Shown in pieces: positions 20,557 to 29,420 of a DNA stretch of 64,000 nt. The notes under the pieces are model-generated. The model saw nothing but the letters and a program-made list of their open reading frames with translations. It was not told the DNA's origin and did not search any database. Every line of letters starts with the position of its first letter. Within the stretch, counting starts at the first letter, position 1. The DNA comes from Acidovorax sp. 1608163 (GTDB lineage Bacteria > Pseudomonadota > Gammaproteobacteria > Burkholderiales > Burkholderiaceae_C). The position numbers and the translations under genes are program-made. The DNA is taken from contig NZ_CP033069.1 of the NCBI RefSeq assembly GCF_003669015.1, forward strand, positions 1,553,001 through 1,617,000, given 5' to 3'.

Positions 20557-20814
20557 ATGCAGTCCGTCGGCATCTACGAAGCGAAAACCCGGTTCTCTGC
20601 CTTGATCGAGTTGGTCGAGCAGGGCGAGGAGGTGCGCATCACCCGCCACGGCAAAGAGGTGGTGCGCATGCTGCCCGTGCGCCGCCGCCCCGTCATCTCG
20701 GACGAGCAGATTGCCCGCGAGCTGGGCCAGATGGACGCACTGCATGCCAGCATCCAGCCTGCCGGGCCGTCGACGGTGAAGGCTCTGCGCCACACAGGGC
20801 GGAGCGCCGCATGA
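20557..20814 (+). CDS. Phd/YefM-family antitoxin
   Basis: An 85-residue protein with the Phd/YefM DNA-binding N-terminus: IYEAKTRFSALIELVEQGEEV, then ITRHGKEVVRMLP. The C-terminal half would wrap the toxin. I chose the ATG before QSVGIYEAKT; no Shine-Dalgarno is visible because the start follows a T-run. The stop overlaps the toxin start (ATGA), typical of a type II toxin-antitoxin operon. Two inverted repeats just upstream suit autoregulation. Confidence 0.88.
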   Translation: MQSVGIYEAKTRFSALIELVEQGEEVRITRHGKEVVRMLPVRRRPVISDEQIARELGQMDALHASIQPAGPSTVKALRHTGRSAA

Positions 20815-21245
20815 CCGCTTTCGTGCTCGATGCATCTGTCACCGCCGCCTGGCTGCTGCCCGATGCCTCCAGCGACCACACGCGCCGCCTCTACACCCTG
20901 ATCCGCCGCGATGAGGTGGAGCCCCAGGCGCCCAACCTCTGGCACTGGGAGTGCCACAACATCCTTGCCAGCGGTGTGAACAGTGGGCGCATCCCCGCCG
21001 CATCGGTTGAAGGCCTGTGGAGCGTGCTCGAAGCCATCCGCCACCGGGTGGAACTGCACGAGCTGGCCCCTGCGCAGCACAAGGCCGTGCTGGATGTGGC
21101 GCTGGAGACCTGCCTGCCCACTTTCGATGCGGCATACCTGTGGCTGGCCCGCTCGTTGCGCCTGCCCTTGGCCACTTTCGATCCCCAACAGATCGCTGCC
21201 GCTCAGCGCAGCGGTGTCCCCCTTCTTGACCTCTCCCGCCTCTGA
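20811..21245 (+). CDS. PIN-domain toxin (VapC-like)
   Basis: A 144-residue PIN-domain ribonuclease, the usual toxin partner. The acidic active-site residues are all present: D7 in FVLDASV, E47 in WECHN, D106 in FDAAYL and D124 in FDPQQ. The RNA target is unknown; many VapC toxins cut tRNA or rRNA. It ends only 12 bases before guaA, so the TA transcript probably runs into guaA. Confidence 0.9.
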   Translation: MTAFVLDASVTAAWLLPDASSDHTRRLYTLIRRDEVEPQAPNLWHWECHNILASGVNSGRIPAASVEGLWSVLEAIRHRVELHELAPAQHKAVLDVALETCLPTFDAAYLWLARSLRLPLATFDPQQIAAAQRSGVPLLDLSRL

Positions 21246-21257
21246 CGGAACCCCACC

Positions 21258-22901
21258 ATGCAACACCAGAAAATCCTCATCCTCGATTTCGGCTCGCAAG
21301 TCACCCAGCTCATTGCCCGCCGCGTGCGCGAAGCCAATGTCTACTGCGAAGTGCACCCCTGCGATGTGACAGACGAATGGGTGCGCGACTACGCCAAGGA
21401 CGGCTCGCTCAAGGGCGTGATCTTGTCGGGTAGCCACGCTAGCGTGTACGAGGTGGATGACAAGGCGCCGGATGCGGTGTTTGAACTCGGCATCCCGGTG
21501 CTGGGCATCTGCTACGGCATGCAGACCATGGCCCAGCAGTTGGGTGGCAAGGTCGAAGGCTCCAACACCCGGGAATTCGGCTATGCCGAAGTGCGCGCGC
21601 ACGGCCACACCGAGCTGCTCAAGGGCATTGAGGACTTCGCCACGGCCGAAGGCCACGGCATGCTCAAGGTGTGGATGAGCCATGGCGACAAGGTCACCAC
21701 CTTGCCCCCAGGCTTCAAGGTGATGTGCTCCACCCCTTCGTGCCCTATCGCTGGCATGGCCGACGAAAGCCGCCGCTACTACGCTGTGCAGTTCCACCCC
21801 GAAGTCACGCACACCGTGCAGGGCAAGGCGCTGCTGGAGCGCTTTGTGCTGGGCATCTGCGGCACGCGTGCTGACTGGATCATGGGCGACTACATCGAAG
21901 AGGCTGTGCAAAAGATCCGCGAGCAGGTGGGCGATGAGGAGGTGATCCTCGGCCTGTCGGGTGGCGTGGATTCGTCCGTGGCTGCCGCGCTGATCCACCG
22001 CGCCATTGGTGACCAGCTCACCTGCGTGTTTGTGGACCACGGCCTGCTGCGTCTGAACGAAGGCGACATGGTGATGGACATGTTCGAGGGCAAGCTGCAC
22101 GCCAAGGTCATCCGCGTGGACGCCAGCGACTTGTTTCTGGGCAAGCTGGCCGGGGTGAGCGAGCCTGAGCAAAAGCGCAAGATCATCGGTGGCCTGTTTG
22201 TGGATGTGTTCAAGGCCGAAGCTGCCAAGCTCAAGGCCGGCACGGGCGGCCACAAGGGCGAGGATGTTGGTCGCACCGTCAAAGGCGCGACGTTCCTGGC
22301 TCAGGGCACCATCTACCCCGATGTGATCGAAAGCGGCGGCGCCAAGAGCAAGAAGGCCGTCACCATCAAGAGCCACCACAACGTGGGCGGCCTGCCAGAG
22401 CAATTGGGCCTGAAGCTGCTGGAACCCCTGCGCGACCTGTTCAAGGACGAAGTGCGTGAGCTGGGCGTGGCCTTGGGCCTGCCGCCAGAGATGGTCTACC
22501 GCCACCCCTTCCCCGGGCCCGGCCTGGGCGTGCGCATCCTGGGCGAGGTGAAGAAGGAATACGCCGACCTGCTGCGCCGTGCCGACGCGATTTTCATCGA
22601 AGAGCTGCGCAACTTCAAGGACGACGCCACCGGCAAGAGCTGGTATGACCTCACCAGCCAAGCCTTCACCGTGTTCCTGCCCGTCAAGAGCGTGGGCGTG
22701 ATGGGCGACGGCCGCACGTATGACTACGTGGTGGCCTTGCGTGCCGTGCAGACCAGCGACTTCATGACCGCCGACTGGGCTGAACTGCCTTACGCCTTGC
22801 TCAAGAAGGTGTCGGGCCGCATCATCAACGAAGTGCGCGGTATCAACCGTGTGACTTATGACGTGAGCAGCAAGCCGCCAGCGACGATCGAGTGGGAGTG
22901 A
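21258..22901 (+). CDS. guaA: GMP synthase (glutamine-hydrolysing)
   Basis: Makes GMP from XMP. The glutamine amidotransferase domain is at the N-terminus, with the nucleophile Cys in LGICYGMQ near residue 86 and a His/Glu pair in QFHPEV near residue 180. The ATP-pyrophosphatase loop is GLSGGVDSS near residue 232, and the dimerisation domain ends in [15 protein letters not shown]. Length 547 is slightly above the E. coli enzyme. The 3' end of guaA is a known integration site for mobile elements, and a mobile region starts right after this gene. Confidence 0.97.
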   Translation: MQHQKILILDFGSQVTQLIARRVREANVYCEVHPCDVTDEWVRDYAKDGSLKGVILSGSHASVYEVDDKAPDAVFELGIPVLGICYGMQTMAQQLGGKVEGSNTREFGYAEVRAHGHTELLKGIEDFATAEGHGMLKVWMSHGDKVTTLPPGFKVMCSTPSCPIAGMADESRRYYAVQFHPEVTHTVQGKALLERFVLGICGTRADWIMGDYIEEAVQKIREQVGDEEVILGLSGGVDSSVAAALIHRAIGDQLTCVFVDHGLLRLNEGDMVMDMFEGKLHAKVIRVDASDLFLGKLAGVSEPEQKRKIIGGLFVDVFKAEAAKLKAGTGGHKGEDVGRTVKGATFLAQGTIYPDVIESGGAKSKKAVTIKSHHNVGGLPEQLGLKLLEPLRDLFKDEVRELGVALGLPPEMVYRHPFPGPGLGVRILGEVKKEYADLLRRADAIFIEELRNFKDDATGKSWYDLTSQAFTVFLPVKSVGVMGDGRTYDYVVALRAVQTSDFMTADWAELPYALLKKVSGRIINEVRGINRVTYDVSSKPPATIEWE

Positions 22902-22904
22902 AAT

Positions 22905-23201
22905 CAGGTCCTTCGGGACTATCGCCACCTATCGAAAATCCGCCGTAACGTGTTGATTTCAAAGGAAATACGTCGCGGCAGCTATCGGCGACTATCGCCG
23001 GGCAGCGAAACGGATTGACGGTAGAGGTGACGGTAGAAACCGGAGGCCGGATTAAGACCTCCTTGTTTACTATCGAGACCAAACCGGTCTTTGACGGTAA
23101 ATCACTACTCTGGAAAGCTTGTTTCATACGGCTTTCCGGGCATCAGCAGGTCTCCTGACCCCTGACGGTAAAAGCCGTCATGAACAGGAGGAAAAACCTC
23201 G
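22905..23201 (+). other. Probable integrase-binding / attachment region after guaA
   Basis: The stretch contains no gene. It holds iterated short direct repeats: TGACGGTA at 23016, 23028, 23092 and 23163 (a fifth at 23281 inside the integrase), and several CTATCG copies between 22918 and 23075. Such repeats are typical of arm sites for a tyrosine recombinase or of its regulator. It lies between guaA and an integrase gene, as in an attL region. Confidence 0.5.
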
Positions 23202-23984
23202 ATGCTTACCGACACCGCACTGCGCAATTTCAAGCCCAAGCCCAAGACGTACAAGGCTTCCGACCGTGACGGCATGTACGTGACGGTATCGCCTACCGGT
23301 ACCGTCACCTTCCGCTTCGATTACCGTCTTAACGGTCGCCGTGAGACCCTGACCATTGGTCGCTATGGGGCGGCGGGTATTTCGCTCGCGATGGCCTGCG
23401 AAAAGCTGGCTGGATGCGAAGAAGGCCGTCGCCCAGGGCAAGTCGCCGGCGCACGAGAAGCAGCGCGAGAAGCGCCGTCTGACCGCCGCCAAGAACTTTG
23501 GCGACATGACCACCCAATGGCTGGGTGGTGCCAGGATGGCCGACAGCACGCGGGCGATGCGCAAGAGCATCGTTGATCGCGACATCCTGCCAGCCTTCCA
23601 GAACCGCCTGCTCAACGAAATCACCGCCGATGACTTGCGCGCCTTGTGCGGCAAGGTGAAGGGGCGGGGCGCCCCGGCCACGGCGGTGCATGTCCGCGAC
23701 ATCGTGAAGCAGGTCTATGCCTTCGCCATCCTGCATGGTGAGAAGGTGGACAACCCGGCGGCCGACGTGGGCGCGGCGTCGATTGCGACCTTCGTGCCCA
23801 AGGACCGTGCCTTGTCGCCGCTGGAGATCCGCCTGATGTCGCGTCAGATGGAGTCGGTGGCCACCTATCCCACCATCCGGCTGGCGCTGCGCATGATCCT
23901 GCTGACGCTGGTGCGCAAGAGTGAGCTGATCGAGGCTACGTGGGACGAGGTCGATTTTGAGAACGCGACCTGGACCATTCCGAA
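23202..23984 (+). pseudogene. Tyrosine recombinase (P4-type integrase), frameshifted and truncated
   Basis: The first part begins MLTDTALRNFKPKPKTYK and continues in the normal P4-integrase way to about 23395. There a one-base insertion (near CTGGCTGGATGCG) puts the rest in the +1 frame, where LDAKKAVAQGKSP and the SAM-like and start of the catalytic domain can be read up to WTIPKG. The catalytic Arg-His-Tyr part is missing because an IS3-family element is inserted there. AGGAGG precedes the start. It is dead, and marks the left edge of a guaA-integrated island. Confidence 0.85.
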
Positions 23985-25592
23985 GGGGGGGCGGACAAAA
24001 ACTTGGACTACCTGGAGGTAGTTCATGTATTCATACGAAGACCGCATCCGAGCGGTCACGCTCGACATCAAGCTGGGCAAGCGCACCGGAGCGACTATCC
24101 GCCAGTTGGGCTATCCGACGAAGAACTCCTTGAAGAGCTGGCATGAGGAGTACGAGCGGCGCCTGGACCTGTTGTCCGGCTACGTGCGCTCGAAGCCGAA
24201 GTATTCTCAAATTCAGAAGGAGCAGGCTGTCAAACACTACGCCGAGCACGGGCGCTGCATCGCATCAACAGTCAAGGCGCTGGGCTATCCGTGCCGCGAT
24301 TTGCTGCGCGCCTGGATTGATGAACTGGACCCCGACTCCCGCCAGCGCGTTGTCGGCAGAGCCGTCAGTGCACCTCGGCCGCCGCAAATGAAGAAGCAGG
24401 CGGTCCTCGAACTGTGCACTCGTGAGGGAAGTGCGCAGGCGGTTGCTCAGAAGCTTGGCGTGAGCAGGCCGACGTTGTACAACTGGAAGAACCAGCTCCT
24501 GGGGCGTGAGGCACCCGCATCCATGAAACAAACCAATCAGTCACCCCACGCTCAAGAGCGCGACGAGCTCGAGCGCCAGGTTGAGGCGTTGCGCCGCGAA
24601 GTCAGGCAACTGCGCCTTGAGCAGGACCTCTTGAACAAGGCCAATGAACTGCTAAAAAAAGGCCTGGGCGTCGATCTGCAGCTCCTGTCCAACAGGGAGA
24701 AGACACTGCTGATTGACGCCCTCAAGGAGCACTATGGCCTGCCAAAGCTCCTTGGACAGTTGGGCCTTGCACGCAGCTCGTACTTCTACCATCGGGCCCG
24801 CGCAGCGGTGGGCGACAGGTACCTCTGTGCGCGTCGTGCGATCACCGATATCTTTGAGTCGGACCACCGTTGCTACGGCTACCGCAGGCTGCAGGCCTCG
24901 CTGACAAGGCAGCAGGTCAACATCTCGGAGAAGGTGGTGCAGCGGCTGATGAGGCAGGAGCGCTTGGTTGCTCCAAAGTCCAAGAAGCGCAGATACGCCT
25001 CGTACCAAGGGGAGATCAGTCCAGCGCCAGAGAACATCATCAACCGCGACTTCCAGGCTGCTGCATCCAATGAGAAGTGGCTCACGGACATCACAGAGTT
25101 CCAGATCCCCGGCGGCAAGGTTTACCTGTCGCCAATCATCGATTGCTTCGACGGCATGGTAATGAGCTGGACCATTGGCACGAGCCCGGACGCTGAGCTG
25201 GTCAATACCATGCTGGACGCAGCCATCGAGACGGTGACGGACACCGCTGACCGGCCTGTGGTCCACTCCGACCGCGGCGGCCACTACCGCCGGCCAGGCT
25301 GGATATCAAGGATGCGCGATGCCAACTTCACCCGCTCGATGTCTCGCAAGGCATGCTCCCCTGACAACGCAGCCTGCGAGGGGTTCTTCGGTTGGCTGAA
25401 GAACGAACTGTTCTATCCTCAGGACTGGAAGAGCGTCACCCTTGCGCAGTTCATTGAGGCAGTCGACAACTACAGCCGCTGGTACAACGAGAAGCGGATC
25501 AAGATATCCCTGTGGGCCCTCAGCCCGATCGAATACAGGGTGAGTCTTGGACTTGCGGCATAAAACCAGTCCAAGTTTTTATCCGCACCCCC
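23985..25592 (+). mobile_element. IS3-family insertion sequence (about 1.6 kb)
   Basis: Imperfect terminal inverted repeats of about 25 bp; the inner part AAAAACTTGGACT at 23997-24009 is perfectly repeated inverted at 25568-25580. The left flank is the integrase and the right flank is an IS5-family fragment, so there is no matching target duplication: either the element moved with an adjacent deletion or two insertions recombined. Confidence 0.85.
24025..25563 (+). CDS. IS3-family transposase (single continuous reading frame)
   Basis: A 512-residue transposase with N-terminal helix-turn-helix repeats (about residues 1-170), a leucine-zipper-like coiled coil (about 180-215) and the rve catalytic domain: WLTDITEF near 353, HSDRGGHY near 417 and the E of ACEGFFGWLKNEL near 453. 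Most IS3 transposases need a ribosomal frameshift from OrfA to OrfB; here both are one frame, although an A7 run (CTAAAAAAAGG near 24652) sits at the usual slippery place. Slippage here would give an OrfA-like short product. Confidence 0.88.
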   Translation: MYSYEDRIRAVTLDIKLGKRTGATIRQLGYPTKNSLKSWHEEYERRLDLLSGYVRSKPKYSQIQKEQAVKHYAEHGRCIASTVKALGYPCRDLLRAWIDELDPDSRQRVVGRAVSAPRPPQMKKQAVLELCTREGSAQAVAQKLGVSRPTLYNWKNQLLGREAPASMKQTNQSPHAQERDELERQVEALRREVRQLRLEQDLLNKANELLKKGLGVDLQLLSNREKTLLIDALKEHYGLPKLLGQLGLARSSYFYHRARAAVGDRYLCARRAITDIFESDHRCYGYRRLQASLTRQQVNISEKVVQRLMRQERLVAPKSKKRRYASYQGEISPAPENIINRDFQAAASNEKWLTDITEFQIPGGKVYLSPIIDCFDGMVMSWTIGTSPDAELVNTMLDAAIETVTDTADRPVVHSDRGGHYRRPGWISRMRDANFTRSMSRKACSPDNAACEGFFGWLKNELFYPQDWKSVTLAQFIEAVDNYSRWYNEKRIKISLWALSPIEYRVSLGLAA

Positions 25593-25593
25593 A

Positions 25594-25899
25594 GCTGGTC
25601 AAGTTTGCGTCGTCACCAACACAGTGCGATAGGCCCGCAAAGTCCCGAAAGTCTGGCACGTCGTGCAGTGCCTCCTCCATGGCTGGGTCGCTGAGCCTGA
25701 ACCACTGCTGCATGAAATGGATGCGCAGCAGGGTCTGCACAGCAAAGGGCCGCTGCCCTCTGTGCCCACCCTCGGGGGCGTAGGGCTCAATGAGTGAGAC
25801 TAACTCGGTCTAGGGCACCACCAACTCCATCGCATCAAGGAACTCGCGCTTACGCGTGCGCTTGGTGGTATTGCTCAGGCCCAGGCTGCTTTGCTTCAT
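25594..25899 (-). pseudogene. IS5-family transposase, N-terminal fragment with internal stop
   Basis: Reading from the ATG at 25899: MKQSSLGLSNTTKRTRKREF, then LDAMELVVP, an in-frame TAG, and further on AVQTLLRIHFMQQWFRLSDP and AMEEALHDVPDFRDFAGLSH, the recognisable N-terminus of IS5/IS1182-like transposases. The catalytic part is missing. It is broken by a stop and truncated next to the IS3 element. Confidence 0.8.
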
Positions 25900-25967
25900 T
25901 GTCTTATTGTCTCGGCTTCAAGCCTTCGTCAGCACATCACGCACGGATTTGTGCAGAGAGTCCCTAG
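25594..25967 (-). mobile_element. IS5-family element remnant with one end
   Basis: It covers the N-terminal transposase fragment plus the terminal sequence up to CTAG at 25964-25967. Read toward the end, GATTTGTGCAGAG followed by TCCCTAGGG is almost identical to the end of the repeat element at 38917-38940. IS5-group elements duplicate a YTAR tetramer, and CTAG fits. The other half was lost where the IS3 element sits. Confidence 0.65.
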
Positions 25968-26147
25968 GGGTCAGTTTAATCCCGGGGCGATTCACCGTCT
26001 ATTCCCTATAAAGCCAATACTGACAAACTTTTCTAAACGTAGAAGAAAGACACAGACGGATTTACAGCTAATATGCTCTGCCAATTATTTCATTACTTGT
26101 TCCATAGTTGTGATATAGACGGTACAACTAGTCACAATCTCCGCTGA

Positions 26148-26291
26148 AATTCTATCACCAACTTGGAAGACAAAGGTGTCAGCGTTAGAGTGCTACAAAG
26201 CCTAGCTGGACACCGAAATATCAAAACTACACAAGCTTATATCGATGTCAATGACGCGTATGCAAGGCAAGGCAAGGCAAGGCAAGGCTAG
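26148..26291 (+). pseudogene. C-terminal remnant of a phage-type tyrosine recombinase
   Basis: The frame reads ITNLEDKGVSVRVLQSLAGH, then RNIKTTQAYIDVND, the catalytic C-terminus of tyrosine recombinases with the His of AGH and the nucleophile Tyr of AYIDV. There is a stop just before this fragment, so only about 47 codons remain. The last codons run through a five-fold GCAAG repeat. It is unrelated to the P4-type integrase at 23202, so at least two elements have used this site. Confidence 0.75.
26262..26286 (+). repeat. Pentanucleotide microsatellite (GCAAG)5
   Basis: Five perfect tandem GCAAG units plus GC, at the 3' end of the integrase remnant just before its TAG. A change of unit number would shift the frame and move the stop. 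Confidence 0.9.
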
Positions 26292-26405
26292 CTGAGCTAG
26301 TTTGACTGTTTCAAAATCCAATAGGTTAGAAGCTTATGACTCGGTTCATCTGTGCCATAAGTTACGCTTGCGCTCTTTACATTGAGATTGCTATCTAGAG
26401 TTAGG

Positions 26406-26747
26406 CTAAGATCTACTTAATACATCGCTGGATGTTGTTCCAATGTTCGTTGGAACGTCTATTTCGTATTCGCTTTGCGTGGAGTTCCAAAGCCTAGCGT
26501 AAGGGGGAAATACCAATTTTCCCGAAATGTAGGAACTGAGTTGTTCTCTCTTTAAGCCCTTAAAAGGGAAGGCGAGTTGTTCATCAACTACAACTTCAAT
26601 GATGCTGTCAATGTACCCGTATTTTTCTTCTCCAAAGTCTTCTCCCCAATGCTCCTTTGGATGTCTAAGCATAGCATTGCGATATTCCTCAGTTTTATTT
26701 TTTTTGCTGAAATCTATCGATGAATTCTTCGATTTATTTTGAGTCAA
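26406..26747 (-). CDS. Unknown AT-rich protein (113 residues)
   Basis: I do not recognise this protein. It is hydrophilic at the N-terminus (Lys/Ser/Asn-rich), has a segment HPKEHWGEDFGEEKYGYID near the middle, and no membrane segment. The start would be TTG and no good Shine-Dalgarno is seen, so it could be a fragment of a longer lost gene. Base use is clearly more AT-rich than the chromosome around it, pointing to transfer. Confidence 0.35.
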   Translation of the reverse strand: MTQNKSKNSSIDFSKKNKTEEYRNAMLRHPKEHWGEDFGEEKYGYIDSIIEVVVDEQLAFPFKGLKREQLSSYISGKLVFPPYARLWNSTQSEYEIDVPTNIGTTSSDVLSRS

Positions 26748-26779
26748 TGGGAGTATTGAGGAATTGAAGAGCCATATCT

Positions 26780-27016
26780 TTAATTGACAGATTCCGGCTG
26801 GTTCTTGGCCGTCTTCTTGTGCTTCAAGAACTCCTCCACTTGTTTCTATGTTATGCGGCTTTTGATCAGACCCTTAAGTTCAGTTGCAGTGATGTTGAGG
26901 CATTTTATCTTGTCATCAACGACTGCTGCAGCAGCATTACGCTCCTCTTGCATGGTGATTTTAAGTTCCTCTTCAATTTGCTTCTGCTGGGCGATAATTT
27001 CTTCAGCACGGCTCAT
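26780..27016 (-). pseudogene. Small coiled-coil protein, interrupted by an amber codon
   Basis: From ATG at 27016 the frame reads MSRAEEIIAQQKQIEEELKI, then a mainly helical segment to LIKSRIT, then TAG (26846-26848), then KQVEEFLKHKKTAKNQPESV and TAA. The two halves are in the same frame and make one coherent charged helical protein of about 78 residues. Either it is a pseudogene by nonsense mutation or a 56-residue protein is made. It looks somewhat like small nucleoid-type or plasmid proteins, but I would not name it. It is divergent from the acyltransferase gene. Confidence 0.45.
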
Positions 27017-27133
27017 CGCGTTCTACTTGTGTTGTTTTATAGGTTGTTTCAGAGGTAGAATATGAAGTTTTATTGCGAATTTTACCCCGTCGCTTAGGTT
27101 TGGCAAGTGCCGGCGACTGTTAGCATATCTAAA

Positions 27134-29197
27134 ATGACAACATCTACTCTCCATCTTTCACACCCTAAGTATCGCCCAGACATCGATGGCTTGAGAGCAG
27201 TCGCTGTGCTGTCTGTAGTTGCTTTTCACGCTTTCCCCGCGTGGATGAAGGGCGGCTTCATTGGTGTTGATGTGTTCTTCGTTATCTCAGGTTTCCTCAT
27301 CTCTACTATCATTTTTGAGAATTTGGATAGAGGTACATTTAGCTTCGCAGAGTTCTACGCACGTCGCGTCAAGCGAATTTTTCCAGCATTGTTGCTTGTT
27401 CTTATTGCTAGTTATGCTTTTGGATGGTTCGCTCTACTTGCGGATGAATATAAGCAGTTGGGTCAGCACATAGCGGCTGGTGCTGGCTTTGTTTCTAACT
27501 TTGTTTTGTGGGGTGAGTCTGGCTATTTTGACAATTCGGCAGAGACTAAGCCTTTATTGCATTTATGGAGTCTGGGTATTGAGGAGCAGTTTTACATAGT
27601 CTGGCCGTTCGTATTGTGGTTGGCTTGGAGGAAAAAGTTCAACCTACTTACGCTGACTATCCTTGTTGCCTTCATTTCATTTTATCTTAATATTAAGGGC
27701 ATTAGGAAGGATGCTGTGGCTACCTTTTACTCTCCGCAAACAAGATTTTGGGAGTTGTTGAGTGGAAGTCTATTGGCTTGGTTGGCTCTGTACAAGAAAA
27801 ATGCGTTCGCTAACTATAATTTAAAGATTGATGGCTGGCTTGCTAAAATAGTCTACAGAGAGACCGTAGAAGTAGATGGACGAACTCTGTCTAATGTGAT
27901 TTCATTTTTCGGCAGCTTGCTTCTGGTTTTTGGTTTTTATAAAATTAATAAAGATGTGATTTTTCCAGGTAGGTGGGCTGTCATCCCGGTTTTAGGTGCT
28001 GTGATGATTATTTTGGCCGGGCCTAAAGCTTTTATTAATAAAAATATATTATCAAATAAGATTGCTGTTTGGTTTGGCTTGATCAGCTTTCCACTCTACT
28101 TATGGCACTGGCCGCTGTTGTCTTTCGCTCGAATAGTTGAGAGTGAGGTACCAGGTCGTAACATACGTATTGCGGCAGTAGTGCTGTCAATAGTGCTGGC
28201 CTGGCTTACTTACAAGCTAATTGAACGTCCTATACGGTTTGGTGTGCGAGATAAAATTAAAGTACCGTGCTTATTACTTTTGATGGCATTGATTGCTTTT
28301 GTTGGTTATAATGCGTACGCTCGTGGTGGGTTGAAGTTTAGAGACTCTGTTAAGCTTGTCCAGCTACAGACTGAGGACTTAAACTTCAAATTTAAAAGAA
28401 TGGATGGATGGTTGTGTGATTCTTACAAGGATTTAAGGTGCTATTACTCTGGGGAAAAACCTTCTGTAGTTGTGTTGGGAGATAGTCACGCTCCAACCAT
28501 TTATTCTGGCTTAAGGGAGTTTTACTCTTCGGTTGGGGTTGGTGTCGCTGTGTTTGGGGGAGGGGATGCTTGCCCTCCCTTGCTTAATGTTGTTAGTAAA
28601 ATTAATAAAGCCTCAGATACTTTTGGATGTATTTCTAAGATTACTGCAGCGTTGAAAATAATTATTTCAGATCCAAGCATTAAGGAGGTTGTTCTTGCTT
28701 CTCGTGGCCCGTTATATACCACTTCGAATGGATTTGGTAGTGTGGAAAATTATGGTGAATGGGTCTTGCACTACGAGAATGAAGAGCAAGGAATAAGGTC
28801 TAATTCAGAGGTCTTTTTTGGAGCACTCGGAACCACATTCGATGTTCTCACATCTGCTGGAAAGAAGGTTACTTATTTGATTGATGTTCCAGAGTTGGGT
28901 TTTGATATTAAGTCTTGCTTGAGCCTTCGGCCCATAACAATAACCGCTAAGGTTAAAGAACCTTGCGCTATTTTAAGATCTGAATATGATGATAGAACTC
29001 GTGACTTTAGGGGGCGATTGGCTATCGTACTAGAGTCACGTCCATCTGTTAATGTGGTTGATTTGTCAAAAGCATTGTGTGATGAGAAGTATTGTTACGG
29101 CAGCAAGGATGGTGCTCTTTTATATACTGATGACGATCACCTTAGTCACCGTGGTTCAGAATATGTTGTTCACCGGTTATGGGATAAATTTAGGTAG
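27134..29197 (+). CDS. Acyltransferase-3 / SGNH two-domain O-acyltransferase (OafA-like)
   Basis: Inner-membrane enzyme that would O-acetylate a surface polysaccharide. The N-terminal half is Acyl_transf_3 with YRPDIDGLRAVAVLSVVAFH at the start, GFIGVDVFFVISGFLIS, and about ten membrane segments to residue 400. The C-terminal half is a periplasmic SGNH hydrolase-like domain: VVLGDSHAP near residue 448 with the catalytic Ser, and the Asp-His pair in DDDHLSHRG near 670. I chose the ATG at MTTSTLHLSHPKYR. It is far more AT-rich than its neighbours, as usual for transferred O-antigen-modifying genes. Confidence 0.88.
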   Translation: MTTSTLHLSHPKYRPDIDGLRAVAVLSVVAFHAFPAWMKGGFIGVDVFFVISGFLISTIIFENLDRGTFSFAEFYARRVKRIFPALLLVLIASYAFGWFALLADEYKQLGQHIAAGAGFVSNFVLWGESGYFDNSAETKPLLHLWSLGIEEQFYIVWPFVLWLAWRKKFNLLTLTILVAFISFYLNIKGIRKDAVATFYSPQTRFWELLSGSLLAWLALYKKNAFANYNLKIDGWLAKIVYRETVEVDGRTLSNVISFFGSLLLVFGFYKINKDVIFPGRWAVIPVLGAVMIILAGPKAFINKNILSNKIAVWFGLISFPLYLWHWPLLSFARIVESEVPGRNIRIAAVVLSIVLAWLTYKLIERPIRFGVRDKIKVPCLLLLMALIAFVGYNAYARGGLKFRDSVKLVQLQTEDLNFKFKRMDGWLCDSYKDLRCYYSGEKPSVVVLGDSHAPTIYSGLREFYSSVGVGVAVFGGGDACPPLLNVVSKINKASDTFGCISKITAALKIIISDPSIKEVVLASRGPLYTTSNGFGSVENYGEWVLHYENEEQGIRSNSEVFFGALGTTFDVLTSAGKKVTYLIDVPELGFDIKSCLSLRPITITAKVKEPCAILRSEYDDRTRDFRGRLAIVLESRPSVNVVDLSKALCDEKYCYGSKDGALLYTDDDHLSHRGSEYVVHRLWDKFR

Positions 29198-29324
29198 ACG
29201 TTTGCGTACACGATGTATAATTTGCTACCATTTAATTGATTGGTAATTTTATGGTAATAAAATTTTTTTTAATTGCAATCTCCAGTTTGCAAAAAAACTA
29301 CACACTTGGTTTTAGGAGGTGCAA

Positions 29325-29402
29325 GTGCTTGTCAGTAAAAAAATTTTCGTGCGTTATTATTGGTTGAAAATGATCGAAACGCAGCTCAGGTCTAATGACT
29401 GA
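29325..29402 (+). CDS. Possible 25-residue small protein
   Basis: A GTG start five bases after AGGAGG (29314-29319), the best Shine-Dalgarno in this stretch, opens MLVSKKIFVRYYWLKMIETQ plus five residues. TATAAT at 29216-29221 could serve as a -10, and a strong terminator follows at 29421. No family is recognised. It may be real, or only a chance frame in AT-rich DNA. Confidence 0.3.
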   Translation: MLVSKKIFVRYYWLKMIETQLRSND

Positions 29403-29420
29403 GCTTCGATGCACGAACGA

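Noticed and set aside
25891..26118. 75-codon plus-strand frame after the IS5 remnant
   Set aside because: It runs through the IS5 end and AT-rich DNA, with no Shine-Dalgarno or family.
26784..27065. 93-codon plus-strand frame with membrane-like residues
   Set aside because: Antisense of the coiled-coil frame on the minus strand, Cys/Ser-rich as expected for a shadow.
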